This document shows positions 1-9,835 of a stretch of DNA of 64,000 nucleotides, piece after piece. The DNA comes from Pseudomonadota bacterium. Its GTDB lineage: Bacteria; Pseudomonadota; Gammaproteobacteria; Steroidobacterales; Steroidobacteraceae. Position numbers and translations under genes: made by a program. The stretch lies in NCBI GenBank assembly GCA_021822385.1, contig JAKARC010000010.1, positions 1 through 64,000 of the forward strand. The letters run 5' to 3'. Position 1 is the stretch's first letter, and each line of letters begins with the position of its first letter. Below the pieces are notes generated by a model. It was not told the origin of the DNA, searched no databases, and was given only the letters and a program-made list of their open reading frames with translations.

Positions 1-271
1 AGCCGACAAACTGCCCACCCTGCTTGAACGCCGCATCACACTCGCGAAACAGCGCCGTCTCCGACACCCCGATCCGCTGCAACGTATCCCGCAGTGTCGG
101 CCACGTCCCCTCCCCAACCCCTATGGTCGGTACGTTCGGGGACTCCACCAGCGTCACCGAGAAGCCGCCCGCCTTCATCCGTGCTTGAAGGCGGGCGGCA
201 ATCGTGCCTGCGGTCAGCCACCCGGCGGTTCCTCCGCCGACAATGACTACCGCTTCGACCGGCTTGACCAC
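1..271 (-). CDS. Flavin-dependent tryptophan halogenase family protein (5' part only, truncated by window edge)
   Basis: Minus-strand frame from GTG at 271 reads VVKPVEAVVIVGGGTAGWLTAGTIAARLQ...VPTIGVGEGTWPTLRDTLQRIGVSETALFRECDAAFKQGGQFVG: GxGxxG..GW FAD motif, GVGE motif and FK motif. Starts immediately after the TonB receptor stop. Confidence 0.85.
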   Translation of the reverse strand, partial: MVKPVEAVVIVGGGTAGWLTAGTIAARLQARMKAGGFSVTLVESPNVPTIGVGEGTWPTLRDTLQRIGVSETALFRECDAAFKQGGQFVG

Positions 272-272
272 A

Positions 273-3200
273 TCAGAACTTCGCGCGTACTCCAAACGAG
301 AGCGATGTGCCGTAGTCGATCAGGTTCAGCGTCTGGTTCGGGAAGCGACCATACGTGTGGTAGACCGAGTTCAGCAGGTTGCTCGCCGTGAAGTACACGT
401 TCAGGTACTTGTCAACCTGATAGTTCGTCGACAGATCAAGCTGCGTGAACGGCGCCTGATACACCGGCTCGTTGCCAAAGGCACCGCCGCCTTGCTCCTG
501 CCCGATCAACAGCAGCTGTTTGGCCTGCCAGTTCACCGTCACGCGCGCCTGCCACTTGCCCTTCTGATAGAAGAACGTGCCATTGGCCGAGCTGCCAACG
601 CCCGTCAGCGCGAACTGGTTGCTGACCGTACTGTAGTTGTTGAAGTTCGCGTTCGAGTGCATCCACGTGCCGTTGATCAGCACCCCGAACCCGTACGGCA
701 GCAGCTGCTGCCAGGTCGCAGCCACGCCGGTCACATCCGCCGACAGCTTGTTGGTGTACGTCGTCTCCGCAAACACCATCGGCTTGCCGCAGTTCGAGTC
801 CGTGAACACGACCGTCCCGTTTGGTGCGTAGGTGCACGGCGCGGGGTCGTCGAACGGCACGGTCACGTCCGTAACGCTCGAGGTCGGGAAGTCCGACACC
901 TGCTTGTAGAACGGATGGATCTCCGCGTAGTCGCCATGCTTGTAGAACCACGTCACCCTGAGGTCATAGTTGTTCGACAGGTACGGCAGCAGCCCTGGAT
1001 TGTTGCCGGTCGCCGTCAGCGCATTGACCCGTCCACCGTAGGTGGTGTTCGGGATCAACTGGCCATTCGGCGGCGCCGATTCGGTGCGCGAGAAGTCGAA
1101 CGCCGTCTCGAGGTCGTGCGTCGGCCACAGCGCGAGGTCCAGCGCCGGCAGGAAGTAGCTGTAGGAGCGCGTGGTCTGCGTCCAGGTCTCCTTGCCCGGT
1201 GGAAACGTGTACGCCGTCGGGTCGCTTGGTCCCACCCAACCCGGCTGCAAGAGCGGCGTGGCCAATCCTGCGATGACCTCATCCGTACGCTGGTAGCGCA
1301 TGCCGAGACGCGTCATCAGCTTCATGCCGTCGACGCGGAAATTGTGGCTCACCTGCACGAACGGCGAATAGTTCATGCGCGAGACGTGCTGCACCGAGCC
1401 AGGGCTGAGTGCCTCCTGGGGCACCGTACCCGGGGTGTAGACGGGATAGCCCTTGGTCGGCGTCCAACCCGAATCGACCGGCTGGTGCTCGAGATAGCTC
1501 AGCACCGTGTACGGATTATACAGCACGATGGAATCGGGCAGGTTGCCGCCGCCGCTGTAGCCCGGCATCCAGGTGCCCAGGTTGGCGACACTGAACATCG
1601 AGGGCTGCAACGGCACGCCCTGCGTGTTGCCCGAAGCCGGCCCATAGCCTGACCACAGCTCCCAGTAGTTGTTGGTGAAGGTATCGAATTCCTTCGTGTT
1701 CCAGTCGTCATCGAGGAACTGCGCGCCGAAGGTCACCTTGGTGCTGTTGCCCGGCGTCCAGGTCGCCCGGATCGTTGCCTCGTTGATCTGGTCCGTATTC
1801 TCCTGGGTCTGCAGCGGCAAGACGTGCGAGCCGATGATGAACGGACTGAGTCCCAGATAGTTCGACGAGGCCACGGCGCTCGAGCCCGAGGCCACCGCGT
1901 TCGGTCCGTAGGCGCTCCAGTACGGCAGCACGTTCGGGTTCTGACTCAGAGCCAGGCCACCGGTGTAGTTGTTGGTGATATCACCATAACCCACGTCCGA
2001 ATCGATATCGCTGTAACCGCCGTTCGGGTTGTACTGTGACTTCGATTGATCAGCGTCAAAATCCAACGTCCAGTCCGAATTGACGTTCCACAGCACATTC
2101 AGCCCGTAGGTGTTCGTGACGATGTCCTGAACGGCGACGAATGCGTTGTAGTCGGTGGGGCCGGTGTAATTGAAGTTGGTGATGGTCCCGTTGCCATCGA
2201 GGGTCGCATCCGGGAAACCGCCGAACCAGGTGCTGCGCTGCCAGCGCTCGTCGTGCTGATCCCACGAGGAATACGTGTCATTAAGGGTGACCATCACGGA
2301 GCGGGTCGGATGCCATTGCAGCACCACGTTGCCGTCCTTGCTGCGCGTGTCAATGCGCTCTAGGTACATGGCCATGTCCTGCGGATACCACACTGGCACC
2401 TGCGCATCGCCCGTGGCGTTGTTGCCGACGCTCGCGCAGCCGGTGCTGCCGAAGGCCGTGGTGTAGTTGGCCGCAAGATCAGAGCACGGGAACGTTCCGG
2501 CGGCATCGCCCTTCCAGCCCACGATGTCCTGATGATGCGTCAGGGTATGGTAGTCGGTGTAGTCGCCGTCGACCAGGATGCCGAACTTGTTGTGATCGAA
2601 CGTGTCGCTGAACAACGCTCCGACCACCGGCCGAATACCCCCATCCATGGTGTAATCCGTGCCGCCGACGTTCACATCGGCATGCATGCCCGGATTGTCG
2701 AAGGGGGTGAGCATCTTGACGTTGATGACCGAGCCGATGTTGCCCGAGGAGAGCGCCATGTCGGGGGTCTTCAGCACGTCGATTTGGCCGACGAACATGG
2801 CGCCGAGACCGGAAAAATTGAAGGCCTGACCATTGCCGGAGGCGATCTGCCGCCCATTGACCAGCACCGTGTCGAACGAGCCGCCGAAGCCGTTGACGTT
2901 GACCCCTTGCGCGAGACCCGTTGCGGTCGGTGCACCTTCCGCGCTCGCATATGAGAGGGAGCCGCGGTTGAGGGTGACGCCGGGCAGATGCGCCAGCGCC
3001 CCGCCCACGGACGAGTCCGGGAACTGGCCGATGCTCTCGGCCGAGATGGCGTCCACCACACCGATCGATTCGCGCTTGATCGCGAGTGATCGCATCAAGG
3101 AACCCCGGATGCCCGTGACAACGATCGGCGCGAGCGCCGTTGCCGAGGACTGACCCGACATGGCGGACTTGCCGCCCCCGATGGTGTTGCTTGGTGCCGC

Positions 3201-3503
3201 GCTGTTCTGCGCGTAGAGACCGGCGCCCGTCGGCGTGATGCGGCCGAGAGCCGCAAGCGGCGTCGCTTTGAAGCCGCGCTGACGTGCCTTCACCGCCTTG
3301 GCCGGCGCAACCGGCGCATCCGCACCTTTTTTCTGGGCTGGCGTGCTCTGCGCGTGTGCCACGCCGCCGACGGCCAGCGAGAGCGAGCCCAGTGCCAATC
3401 CTGAGAAACCGAACTTGGCGTAAGCCGTACGGCCCAGCGCACCGATTCTGGCGCTCTTCTTGAACGCGTTCTTCGATGCGTTACGCGATGTCTTTCGACT
3501 CAT
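273..3503 (-). CDS. TonB-dependent receptor
   Basis: 1076 aa; plug domain (IVVTGIRGSLMRSLAIKRESIGVVDAISAESIGQFPDSSVGGALAHLPGVTLNR), beta-barrel, C-terminal ...SLSFGVRAKF. Confidence 0.93.
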   Translation of the reverse strand: MSRKTSRNASKNAFKKSARIGALGRTAYAKFGFSGLALGSLSLAVGGVAHAQSTPAQKKGADAPVAPAKAVKARQRGFKATPLAALGRITPTGAGLYAQNSAAPSNTIGGGKSAMSGQSSATALAPIVVTGIRGSLMRSLAIKRESIGVVDAISAESIGQFPDSSVGGALAHLPGVTLNRGSLSYASAEGAPTATGLAQGVNVNGFGGSFDTVLVNGRQIASGNGQAFNFSGLGAMFVGQIDVLKTPDMALSSGNIGSVINVKMLTPFDNPGMHADVNVGGTDYTMDGGIRPVVGALFSDTFDHNKFGILVDGDYTDYHTLTHHQDIVGWKGDAAGTFPCSDLAANYTTAFGSTGCASVGNNATGDAQVPVWYPQDMAMYLERIDTRSKDGNVVLQWHPTRSVMVTLNDTYSSWDQHDERWQRSTWFGGFPDATLDGNGTITNFNYTGPTDYNAFVAVQDIVTNTYGLNVLWNVNSDWTLDFDADQSKSQYNPNGGYSDIDSDVGYGDITNNYTGGLALSQNPNVLPYWSAYGPNAVASGSSAVASSNYLGLSPFIIGSHVLPLQTQENTDQINEATIRATWTPGNSTKVTFGAQFLDDDWNTKEFDTFTNNYWELWSGYGPASGNTQGVPLQPSMFSVANLGTWMPGYSGGGNLPDSIVLYNPYTVLSYLEHQPVDSGWTPTKGYPVYTPGTVPQEALSPGSVQHVSRMNYSPFVQVSHNFRVDGMKLMTRLGMRYQRTDEVIAGLATPLLQPGWVGPSDPTAYTFPPGKETWTQTTRSYSYFLPALDLALWPTHDLETAFDFSRTESAPPNGQLIPNTTYGGRVNALTATGNNPGLLPYLSNNYDLRVTWFYKHGDYAEIHPFYKQVSDFPTSSVTDVTVPFDDPAPCTYAPNGTVVFTDSNCGKPMVFAETTYTNKLSADVTGVAATWQQLLPYGFGVLINGTWMHSNANFNNYSTVSNQFALTGVGSSANGTFFYQKGKWQARVTVNWQAKQLLLIGQEQGGGAFGNEPVYQAPFTQLDLSTNYQVDKYLNVYFTASNLLNSVYHTYGRFPNQTLNLIDYGTSLSFGVRAKF

Positions 3504-4199
3504 TTAAAAGCCCCCTCTACCACTAAAAGCCCAACGTTGTGAAACCGCAACATGAGTTGCCGCCGCGTCGATCGTTGCAGCTGCGACAACCAATCGCCCC
3601 TGCCCGTGCTCCCGTGCCTGCCCCTCCGGTTATGGTACCGCTATCTCATGGCCGCCGGAGTATGTTCCCGCGCTTGGCCCCGTGTCAACAGTGACGCCAC
3701 ACTTTGGATCGAGTCTCTGCATTTCGAGGTTTTCTCGCATGTCGTGCCCGGGCCACGCGGTCGCCTGACGGAGGCGCACCCCTGCTCCGTACTCACTGCA
3801 GACTCGCGGCCTTGTCGATCTGATTGCGCAATCAAATGCTGCGCCACGTCGGTACGCAACCTCGTGCCCGCCCACGAGTCCCCTGGAATCAACCCGTTGG
3901 TATACCACCACAACAGATCCGCCGGTTCTGCCCCGCCGCCTCCCGGACCGTGCGCGATGAGGAGCCCCTCCCGACTTATGGATATAGTATGGCACGAAAT
4001 GACAGCGCTGTCATCTTGCCGGAATTGGGCCTGGGCTGGCGGCCCTTGCGGCGCCTCTCGGCATCGGAATGGGATGGGGAAAGCGGTGCATGCGGACCGC
4101 CGGCTCGCCGCTTCCGTAGGTATACCGCGGCGCGAAGCGGTGCCGGGGCTCGGCTTCTGCGGTGCCGACTCCGCCGATCAATTTCGATGGTTATCGGGA

Positions 4200-5585
4200 A
4201 CTCGGGTCACCTCGCCTTGACGTTCTGCAGGTGCGTGCCAAGTGTGGAGCGAAATCGATCCCGAGGTGTGTCACGAAATGGAACGTTCCGGGGCTGTCCG
4301 CAGCCGTCGCGAGCGCGCTGTGCACCGGTCTGATCGGCAGGGCCGCGGCCGCAGCGAACAGGGTGCCGCCGGAGCTGGCCCGCCGGCAGTTCAACACGGT
4401 TTTGATAGCGGCCGCAGGAGGCGAAATCGAGCGTGTTGCGAGACACTTCAACTTCTCGATTCTCCTCCATTGGATTGCCGTGGCGCGGCGGACGCGGCTG
4501 CATCTGGTATTGCTGTGGTTCGGGAGTTGGAAGAACGCCCTCTCGAGCTGTGCGCTCCGCTGGGTGCTCGACGACCCGCGCCGCTTTCCGCGCGCCCGGT
4601 CCGCCTCCGGCCGGGCACTGCCGATGTTGTCGGTCTTCGGCCGGCGCACCGAGCGGGCCGACGCCACTGCGTGTGCCGCACTCATGCATCAGGTGCGCCG
4701 GGAGGATCGACTGCATCAGAGCGTGCTCATGGTGCAAGTCGAAAACGAGATCGGCTATCTCGGCATCGGGGGCCGGGACCGGTCCGCGCGCGCGAACCGG
4801 CTGTTCGTCGGCCCCGTACCGCCGCGGCTGCTGCGGGCGCTGCAGGCGCACCGGCGGCTGCCCTAGCCGCTGTCGGCGCATTTCATTCCGGCGGGCCGCT
4901 CGTGGCGGGAGGTCTTCGGCGCACTCGCCGACCAGGCCTTCATGGCCTGGTATTACGCCCGCTACGTCGAGACGGTCGCACGCGCCGGTGCGCGGGCAAT
5001 CTGATCTTCGCCCCCGAATCACCCCTCCACCTCGCCGCCGCGCATGTGCTGTTTGTCTTCGGCCGGCTTTGGCTTCTCTGCCTTCGGGTTGGATCAGCCG
5101 CTCCCGCCCCGGGCGCCGCCGCAGCACCGGCTCGCCGCCGTGTACCGCCTGCTGGCGGCGCTCGGCGGAACCTTCCTCACGGCGCAGCAGCGCGATGACA
5201 CCCGCGCTCTGGTGCTGCAACGGGCCAGCCTCGTGCCCACGCGGACGATCGCATTCGGCGGTGACCTGTTCACCGTCCGGCTCGAGCGCGACGGGTTCAC
5301 CCACCAGCCGCTCGAGCACGCGGGCGCGATGTTGATCCTGTGGAGCGAAGACTTAATCTGTTCGACGTGCTCGGCCGAGGGCTTGCGCTGACCATCCGCG
5401 CCAATCCAGACCGCGCGGCCCGTCGCGTCGGCATTGCGGCCATCACCGAATTGCTCTGGCGCGCCGGCCGCTGGAGCGTCGCGCCACGACTGAACGGCGA
5501 TCAAACCAACCAGGGACGCACGCCGCTGCTGTCACCGCGGCGGATTCGTCTGTACCGGGTCCGCCTGTATCGCGCGCCGCAGTGA
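4200..5585 (+). pseudogene. Degraded GH35-type beta-galactosidase
   Basis: Pieces in two frames: ...FNTVLIAAAGGEIERVARHFNFS...LHLVLLWFGSWKNALSS...DPRRFPRARSASGRALPMLSVFG...LMVQVENEIGYLG...HRRLP*PLSAHFIPAGRSWREVFGALADQAFMAWYYARYVETVARAGARAI* / IFAPES..HLAAAH / GFGFSAFGLDQPLP...GGTFLTAQQRDDTRALVLQRASLVPTRTIAFGGDLFTV / WRAGRWSVAPRLNGDQTNQGR...YRVRLY. In-frame stops at 4864-4866 and about 5002, plus frameshifts. Confidence 0.8.
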
Positions 5586-5884
5586 TGGGACGACCGGATA
5601 CCGGCTTGGCCCACGGCCAGGCCTTGGCTGGGACGTCTCCCGCCACGCCTGCGATTCCCATTGACTGCGCTGCACTGATACCGCTACCATTACATGTTGA
5701 TAGCGATTCCGATGTATAACGTCTCAATGCATCCCGGCATCGGCGCAGCATGCACAAGCGCGGCGCGCCGCCCGGCCGCGGGCGCAGTTCCGGATCCGGT
5801 ACGCATCAGCTGTCGCCGTCTGCCACCGTGCTCCGCCGCGCCGGGGCGCCAAGTTCCGTCCGCATTCATGGAGTTTCTCCCACT

Positions 5885-7201
5885 ATGACGCTTTTCTCTG
5901 ACATCGCACCGGTTCGTTTCGAAGGTCCCGACACCGCCAACGAATATGCCTACCGTGTCTACGACAAGAACCGCGAAGTGCTCGGCAAGCGGATGGAAGA
6001 CTGGCTGCGCTGCGCAGTGTGCTACTGGCATTCATTCAACTGGCCGGGTCACGACATCTTTGGCGCCGGCACGCTGCCGCGACCCTGGCTCGGCGCAACC
6101 ATCACGCAGGAGATGGCCGACACCAAGCTCGAGGCCGCCTTCGATTTCTTCACCCGCCTCGGCGCGCCGTATTTCACGTTCCATGACGTGGACGTCATGG
6201 CGACGGCGAACACCGTCAAGGAGCACGACCGAAATCTGAAGACGATCGGCGAGCATATCCAGAAAAAGATGGCTGCCACCGGCGTGAAGCTGCTCTGGGG
6301 CACCGCCAACCTGTTCAGCCATCCGCGCTATGCCGGCGGTGGGGCCACGAACCCGGATCCGGAGGTCTTCGCCTGGGCGGCGGCGCAGGTGCGCGCCTGT
6401 CTCGAGCTCACTCACCGTCTCGGCGGCGACAACTACGTGCTCTGGGGCGGCCGCGAAGGCTATGACTCGCTGCTCAACACTGATCTGAAACGGGAGCTCG
6501 ACCACTACGGGCGCTTCCTCGCCATGGTCGTCGAACACAAGCACCGCATCGGCTTCAAGGGCAACATCCTGATCGAGCCGAAGCCCTTCGAGCCGACCAA
6601 GCACCAGTACGATCGGGACGTGGCCGCCGTATATGCCTTCCTGCAGCGCTACGGGCTCGCCAAGGAGGTTCAGGTCAATATCGAGGTGAACCACGCCACG
6701 CTGGCCGGGTTGGACTTCGAGCACGAAGTCACCGCCGCGCTCACCTACGGCATCTTCGGCTCGATCGACATCAACCGCGGCGACGATCGCAACGGCTGGG
6801 ACACCGATCAGTTCCCGAACAACGCCCAGAGCCTGGTGCCGGCGTTCGTGGCGCTGCTCGAGGCGGGCGGACATACCCGCGGCGGGTTCAACTTCGATGC
6901 CAAGCTGCGTCGCCAGTCGGTCAATCCGGCCGATCTGTACGTGGCGCACATTGGCGGCATCGATACTCTCGCCCGGGCGCTGCTCGCGGCGGCGGAGGTC
7001 ATCGAGGCCCGCAAGCTTGCGGCGCTGAAGAAAGCCCGTTATCAGGGCTGGGACGGGGAACTCGGCCAGCGCATCGAGCAGGGCAAGATCGACCTCGCAA
7101 CGCTGGCGGATCTGGCCGCGACATCGAACTTCCAACCCACGCCGCGTTCGGGCCAGCAGGAGCTCGCCGAGAGCCTGATCGCGCGGACGTGCAAGTTCTG
7201 A
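5885..7201 (+). CDS. xylA: Xylose isomerase
   Basis: MTLFSDIAPVRFEGPDTANEYAYRVYDKNREVLGKRMEDWLRCAVCYWHSFNWPGHDIFGAGTLPRPW...LLWGTANLFSHPRYAGGGATNPDPEVFAWAAAQV...NYVLWGGREGYDSLLNTD; classic XylA sequence. Confidence 0.97.
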   Translation: MTLFSDIAPVRFEGPDTANEYAYRVYDKNREVLGKRMEDWLRCAVCYWHSFNWPGHDIFGAGTLPRPWLGATITQEMADTKLEAAFDFFTRLGAPYFTFHDVDVMATANTVKEHDRNLKTIGEHIQKKMAATGVKLLWGTANLFSHPRYAGGGATNPDPEVFAWAAAQVRACLELTHRLGGDNYVLWGGREGYDSLLNTDLKRELDHYGRFLAMVVEHKHRIGFKGNILIEPKPFEPTKHQYDRDVAAVYAFLQRYGLAKEVQVNIEVNHATLAGLDFEHEVTAALTYGIFGSIDINRGDDRNGWDTDQFPNNAQSLVPAFVALLEAGGHTRGGFNFDAKLRRQSVNPADLYVAHIGGIDTLARALLAAAEVIEARKLAALKKARYQGWDGELGQRIEQGKIDLATLADLAATSNFQPTPRSGQQELAESLIARTCKF

Positions 7202-7252
7202 AGTCGCAGGAGCGCCGTCGCGCGCGCGCAATGCGCGTGTGGCGGAAGATTT

Positions 7253-7282
7253 CCCGGGGCATACGGCAACGTATGCCCCGGG
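7253..7282. terminator. Perfect 12-bp inverted repeat between xylA and halogenase
   Basis: CCCGGGGCATAC-GGCAAC-GTATGCCCCGGG; no clear U-tract. Confidence 0.5.
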
Positions 7283-7350
7283 ATTGCGTACCGCATGCGC
7301 GCGCCTGAAGAGTTCGCGACGCCCGCATCATGGCGGGTTAAAATCCCCCG

Positions 7351-8856
7351 GTGAGCAACCAACCCATCCGCAGTGTCGTCATCGTCGGCGGAGGCACGGC
7401 GGGCTGGATGTCGGCCGCGACGTTGTCGAAATCCTTTCCGCATCTGCGCGGCCACATCCGCCTCGTCGAATCGGAGGAGATCGGGACCGTGGGGGTCGGT
7501 GAGGCGACGATTCCGCCGATCATCGACTACATTCATACCCACGCCATGGATGAGGACGAACTCATCCGGCGCACTCAGGCCACGTTCAAGCTGGGCATCG
7601 AGTTCAAGGACTGGACGCGGCCCGGGCATTCGTACATACACCCCTTCGGGCCCACGGGCATTGCCAAGAGCGGCGTGCCGTTTTATACCTACTGGCACCG
7701 CTGCGCGCGCGCGGGCACGGCCGCACCGCTCGAGCAGTACTCGTTGCAGGCCATCGCGGCGCGCCAGGGCAAGTTCATGCGGCCGATCAACCGCGCGCAC
7801 TCGCCGCTCGCCACCATCGTGTACGCGCTGCACCTGGATGCCAAGCGCTTTGCGGCATATCTGCGCGCGTATGCCGAGGCCCGTGGCACCGTACGCACGG
7901 AGGGCAAGGTCCGCGGGGTTACGCTGCGTCCCGAGGATGGGTTCATCGACTCCATCACGCTCGAGAGCGGCGAGCGCATCGCGGCCGACCTGTACATCGA
8001 CTGCACGGGTTTTCGCGGCCTGCTGATCGAAGGGGCCCTCAAGAGCGGCTACGAGGACTGGACGCACTGGCTGCCGTGCGACCGCGCCGTCGCCGTGCCG
8101 TGCGCGCGCACCGGACCGTTGTCTTCCCACACGCTCGCCACGGCCCGTGCCGTCGGCTGGCAATGGCGCATCCCCCTGCAACATCGGGTCGGCAACGGCT
8201 ATGTCTACAGCAGCCGGTTCATCAGCGACGATGCGGCTGAAAGCCTGCTGCTCGAGAATCTCGAAGGTCCCCCGACCCACGAGCCGCTGCGCCTGCGCTT
8301 CACCACCGGGCGCCGCCGGCAGTGCTGGAACCGCAACTGCGTGGCCATCGGCTTATCGGCCGGCTTTCTCGAGCCGCTCGAGTCCACCGGCATCCATCTG
8401 ATCCAGCGCGGCATTCTCGTGCTGCTGAAACTCTTTCCGGATCGGCGCTTTCATCCTGCGGACATCGAGCGCTACAACCGCCAACTCGCCTTCGATTACG
8501 AGCGCGCCCGCGACTTTCTGGTGACGCATTACCGGTTCACGAGGCGTGACGAGGCGTTCTGGCGTCACTGCCGCACCACTGAGCTGCCCGACAGCCTGCG
8601 CGAGCGTCTCGAGCTGTTCCGCGGCTACGGCCGGCTCATGCGCGACGAGAACGAGCTCTTCTCCACGCAGAGCTGGTTCCATGTACTGAACGGCCAGGGC
8701 GTCGAGACCGCCGGCTATGATCCGTTCGCCGATGCCCTCGGCGACGGTGCGCAGGGCGCCCTCGATGAGATCCGCGAGGTGGTGGCGGGCTGCGCCACGA
8801 CCATGCCCGCGCACGAGGCGTTCATTCAACGCCACTGCCGCGCGCCGCCGGAGTGA
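7351..8856 (+). CDS. Flavin-dependent tryptophan halogenase family protein
   Basis: GTG start; VVIVGGGTAGWMSAATLSK, GVGEATIPPI, TFKLGIEFKDW, VGWQWRIPLQ (WxWxIP), FLEPLESTGIHLIQRGI. Confidence 0.93.
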   Translation: MSNQPIRSVVIVGGGTAGWMSAATLSKSFPHLRGHIRLVESEEIGTVGVGEATIPPIIDYIHTHAMDEDELIRRTQATFKLGIEFKDWTRPGHSYIHPFGPTGIAKSGVPFYTYWHRCARAGTAAPLEQYSLQAIAARQGKFMRPINRAHSPLATIVYALHLDAKRFAAYLRAYAEARGTVRTEGKVRGVTLRPEDGFIDSITLESGERIAADLYIDCTGFRGLLIEGALKSGYEDWTHWLPCDRAVAVPCARTGPLSSHTLATARAVGWQWRIPLQHRVGNGYVYSSRFISDDAAESLLLENLEGPPTHEPLRLRFTTGRRRQCWNRNCVAIGLSAGFLEPLESTGIHLIQRGILVLLKLFPDRRFHPADIERYNRQLAFDYERARDFLVTHYRFTRRDEAFWRHCRTTELPDSLRERLELFRGYGRLMRDENELFSTQSWFHVLNGQGVETAGYDPFADALGDGAQGALDEIREVVAGCATTMPAHEAFIQRHCRAPPE

Positions 8857-9835
8857 GACTCGCGGGTTGTTGTGCCCCGCGCCGCGCGACAACCTCGAGC
8901 GCGCGTATCGGGGTTTGCCGGCGCACCAGCGTGCTCTTACCGAACAGGGACTCGAGCAGGTCGACCGCGAGGCATGCGGTGCGATTGCGCACATCGAAGG
9001 CCGGATTGAGTTCGACCAGATCGAGTGAGGCGACTTGCCGGGTGTCGGCGAGCATCTCCATGCACAGCTGTGCCTCCCGGTAGGTCGGTCCGCCGGGCAC
9101 CGTCGTGCCCACACCGGGGGCGATGTCCGGATCGAGAAAATCCACATCGAAGCTCACGTGCACGTGGGTGTCGGCGCTAATGCCGCCGAGCGCCTGGCGC
9201 ACGGCCTCGCGCATGCCGCGCTCATCGATGAAGCGCATGTCGAAGACCTCGACGGCAAGCTCGTGCACGAGTCGCCGCTCACCGGCATCGACGCTGCGCA
9301 CGCCGATCTGCCGGACCCACTGCGGATGCAGCGCCGGCGGCGGTCCGCCGAGCGCGGTCAATGCCGCTGGGCCGAGCCCGCAGAGACACGCGAGCGGCAT
9401 GCCGTGCAGGTTGCCGCTCGGCGACAGCTCCGCGGTATTGAAATCCGCGTGGGCATCGAGCCACAGCACCCGCAGCGTGCGGCCCTGCTCGCGGCAATGA
9501 CGCGCCACGGCACTGATCGAGCCGATGGCCAGGGAGTGATCACCGCCGAGCAGGATCGGCACTTCGCCCGCGCGCAGCGCCGCATACACGGCCGCGTGCA
9601 CCCGCCCGGCCCAGTGCACGACCTCGGGCAGATGCCGGTAGCCCCCGACCGGCACCGTGTTCGGATTGGGCGGGCCGCTGAGATTGCCGCGATCGAGCAC
9701 GGTAAGTCCCCGCGCCTCGAGCGCAGCGCGCAATCCCGCAACCCGCATCGCCTCCGGTCCCATGGAGGCGCCGCGCTCGGCGGCCCCGACATCGGTCGGC
9801 GCACCGATCAGGCTCACCGGACGGGTGGGGCTCAT
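8822..9835 (-). CDS. rocF: Arginase
   Basis: SLIGAPTDVGAAERGASMGPEAMR...ILLGGDHSLAIGSISAV...LWLDAHADFNT...HVSFDVDFLDPDIAPGVGTTVPGG; ureohydrolase metal-binding motifs. Confidence 0.93.
   Translation of the reverse strand: MSPTRPVSLIGAPTDVGAAERGASMGPEAMRVAGLRAALEARGLTVLDRGNLSGPPNPNTVPVGGYRHLPEVVHWAGRVHAAVYAALRAGEVPILLGGDHSLAIGSISAVARHCREQGRTLRVLWLDAHADFNTAELSPSGNLHGMPLACLCGLGPAALTALGGPPPALHPQWVRQIGVRSVDAGERRLVHELAVEVFDMRFIDERGMREAVRQALGGISADTHVHVSFDVDFLDPDIAPGVGTTVPGGPTYREAQLCMEMLADTRQVASLDLVELNPAFDVRNRTACLAVDLLESLFGKSTLVRRQTPIRALEVVARRGAQQPASLTPAARGSGVE

Noticed and set aside
204-1652. 482-aa plus-strand ORF opposite the TonB receptor
   Set aside because: Arg/Val/His-rich antisense frame; the minus-strand receptor is unambiguous.
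4207-5319. 370-aa minus-strand ORF over the GH35 remnant
   Set aside because: GC-driven open frame; homology-like segments are in plus-strand frames.
6032-7231. 399-aa minus-strand ORF opposite xylA
   Set aside because: Antisense shadow of a canonical xylose isomerase.
7042-8280. 412-aa minus-strand ORF opposite the halogenase
   Set aside because: Antisense shadow; the halogenase motifs are on the plus strand.
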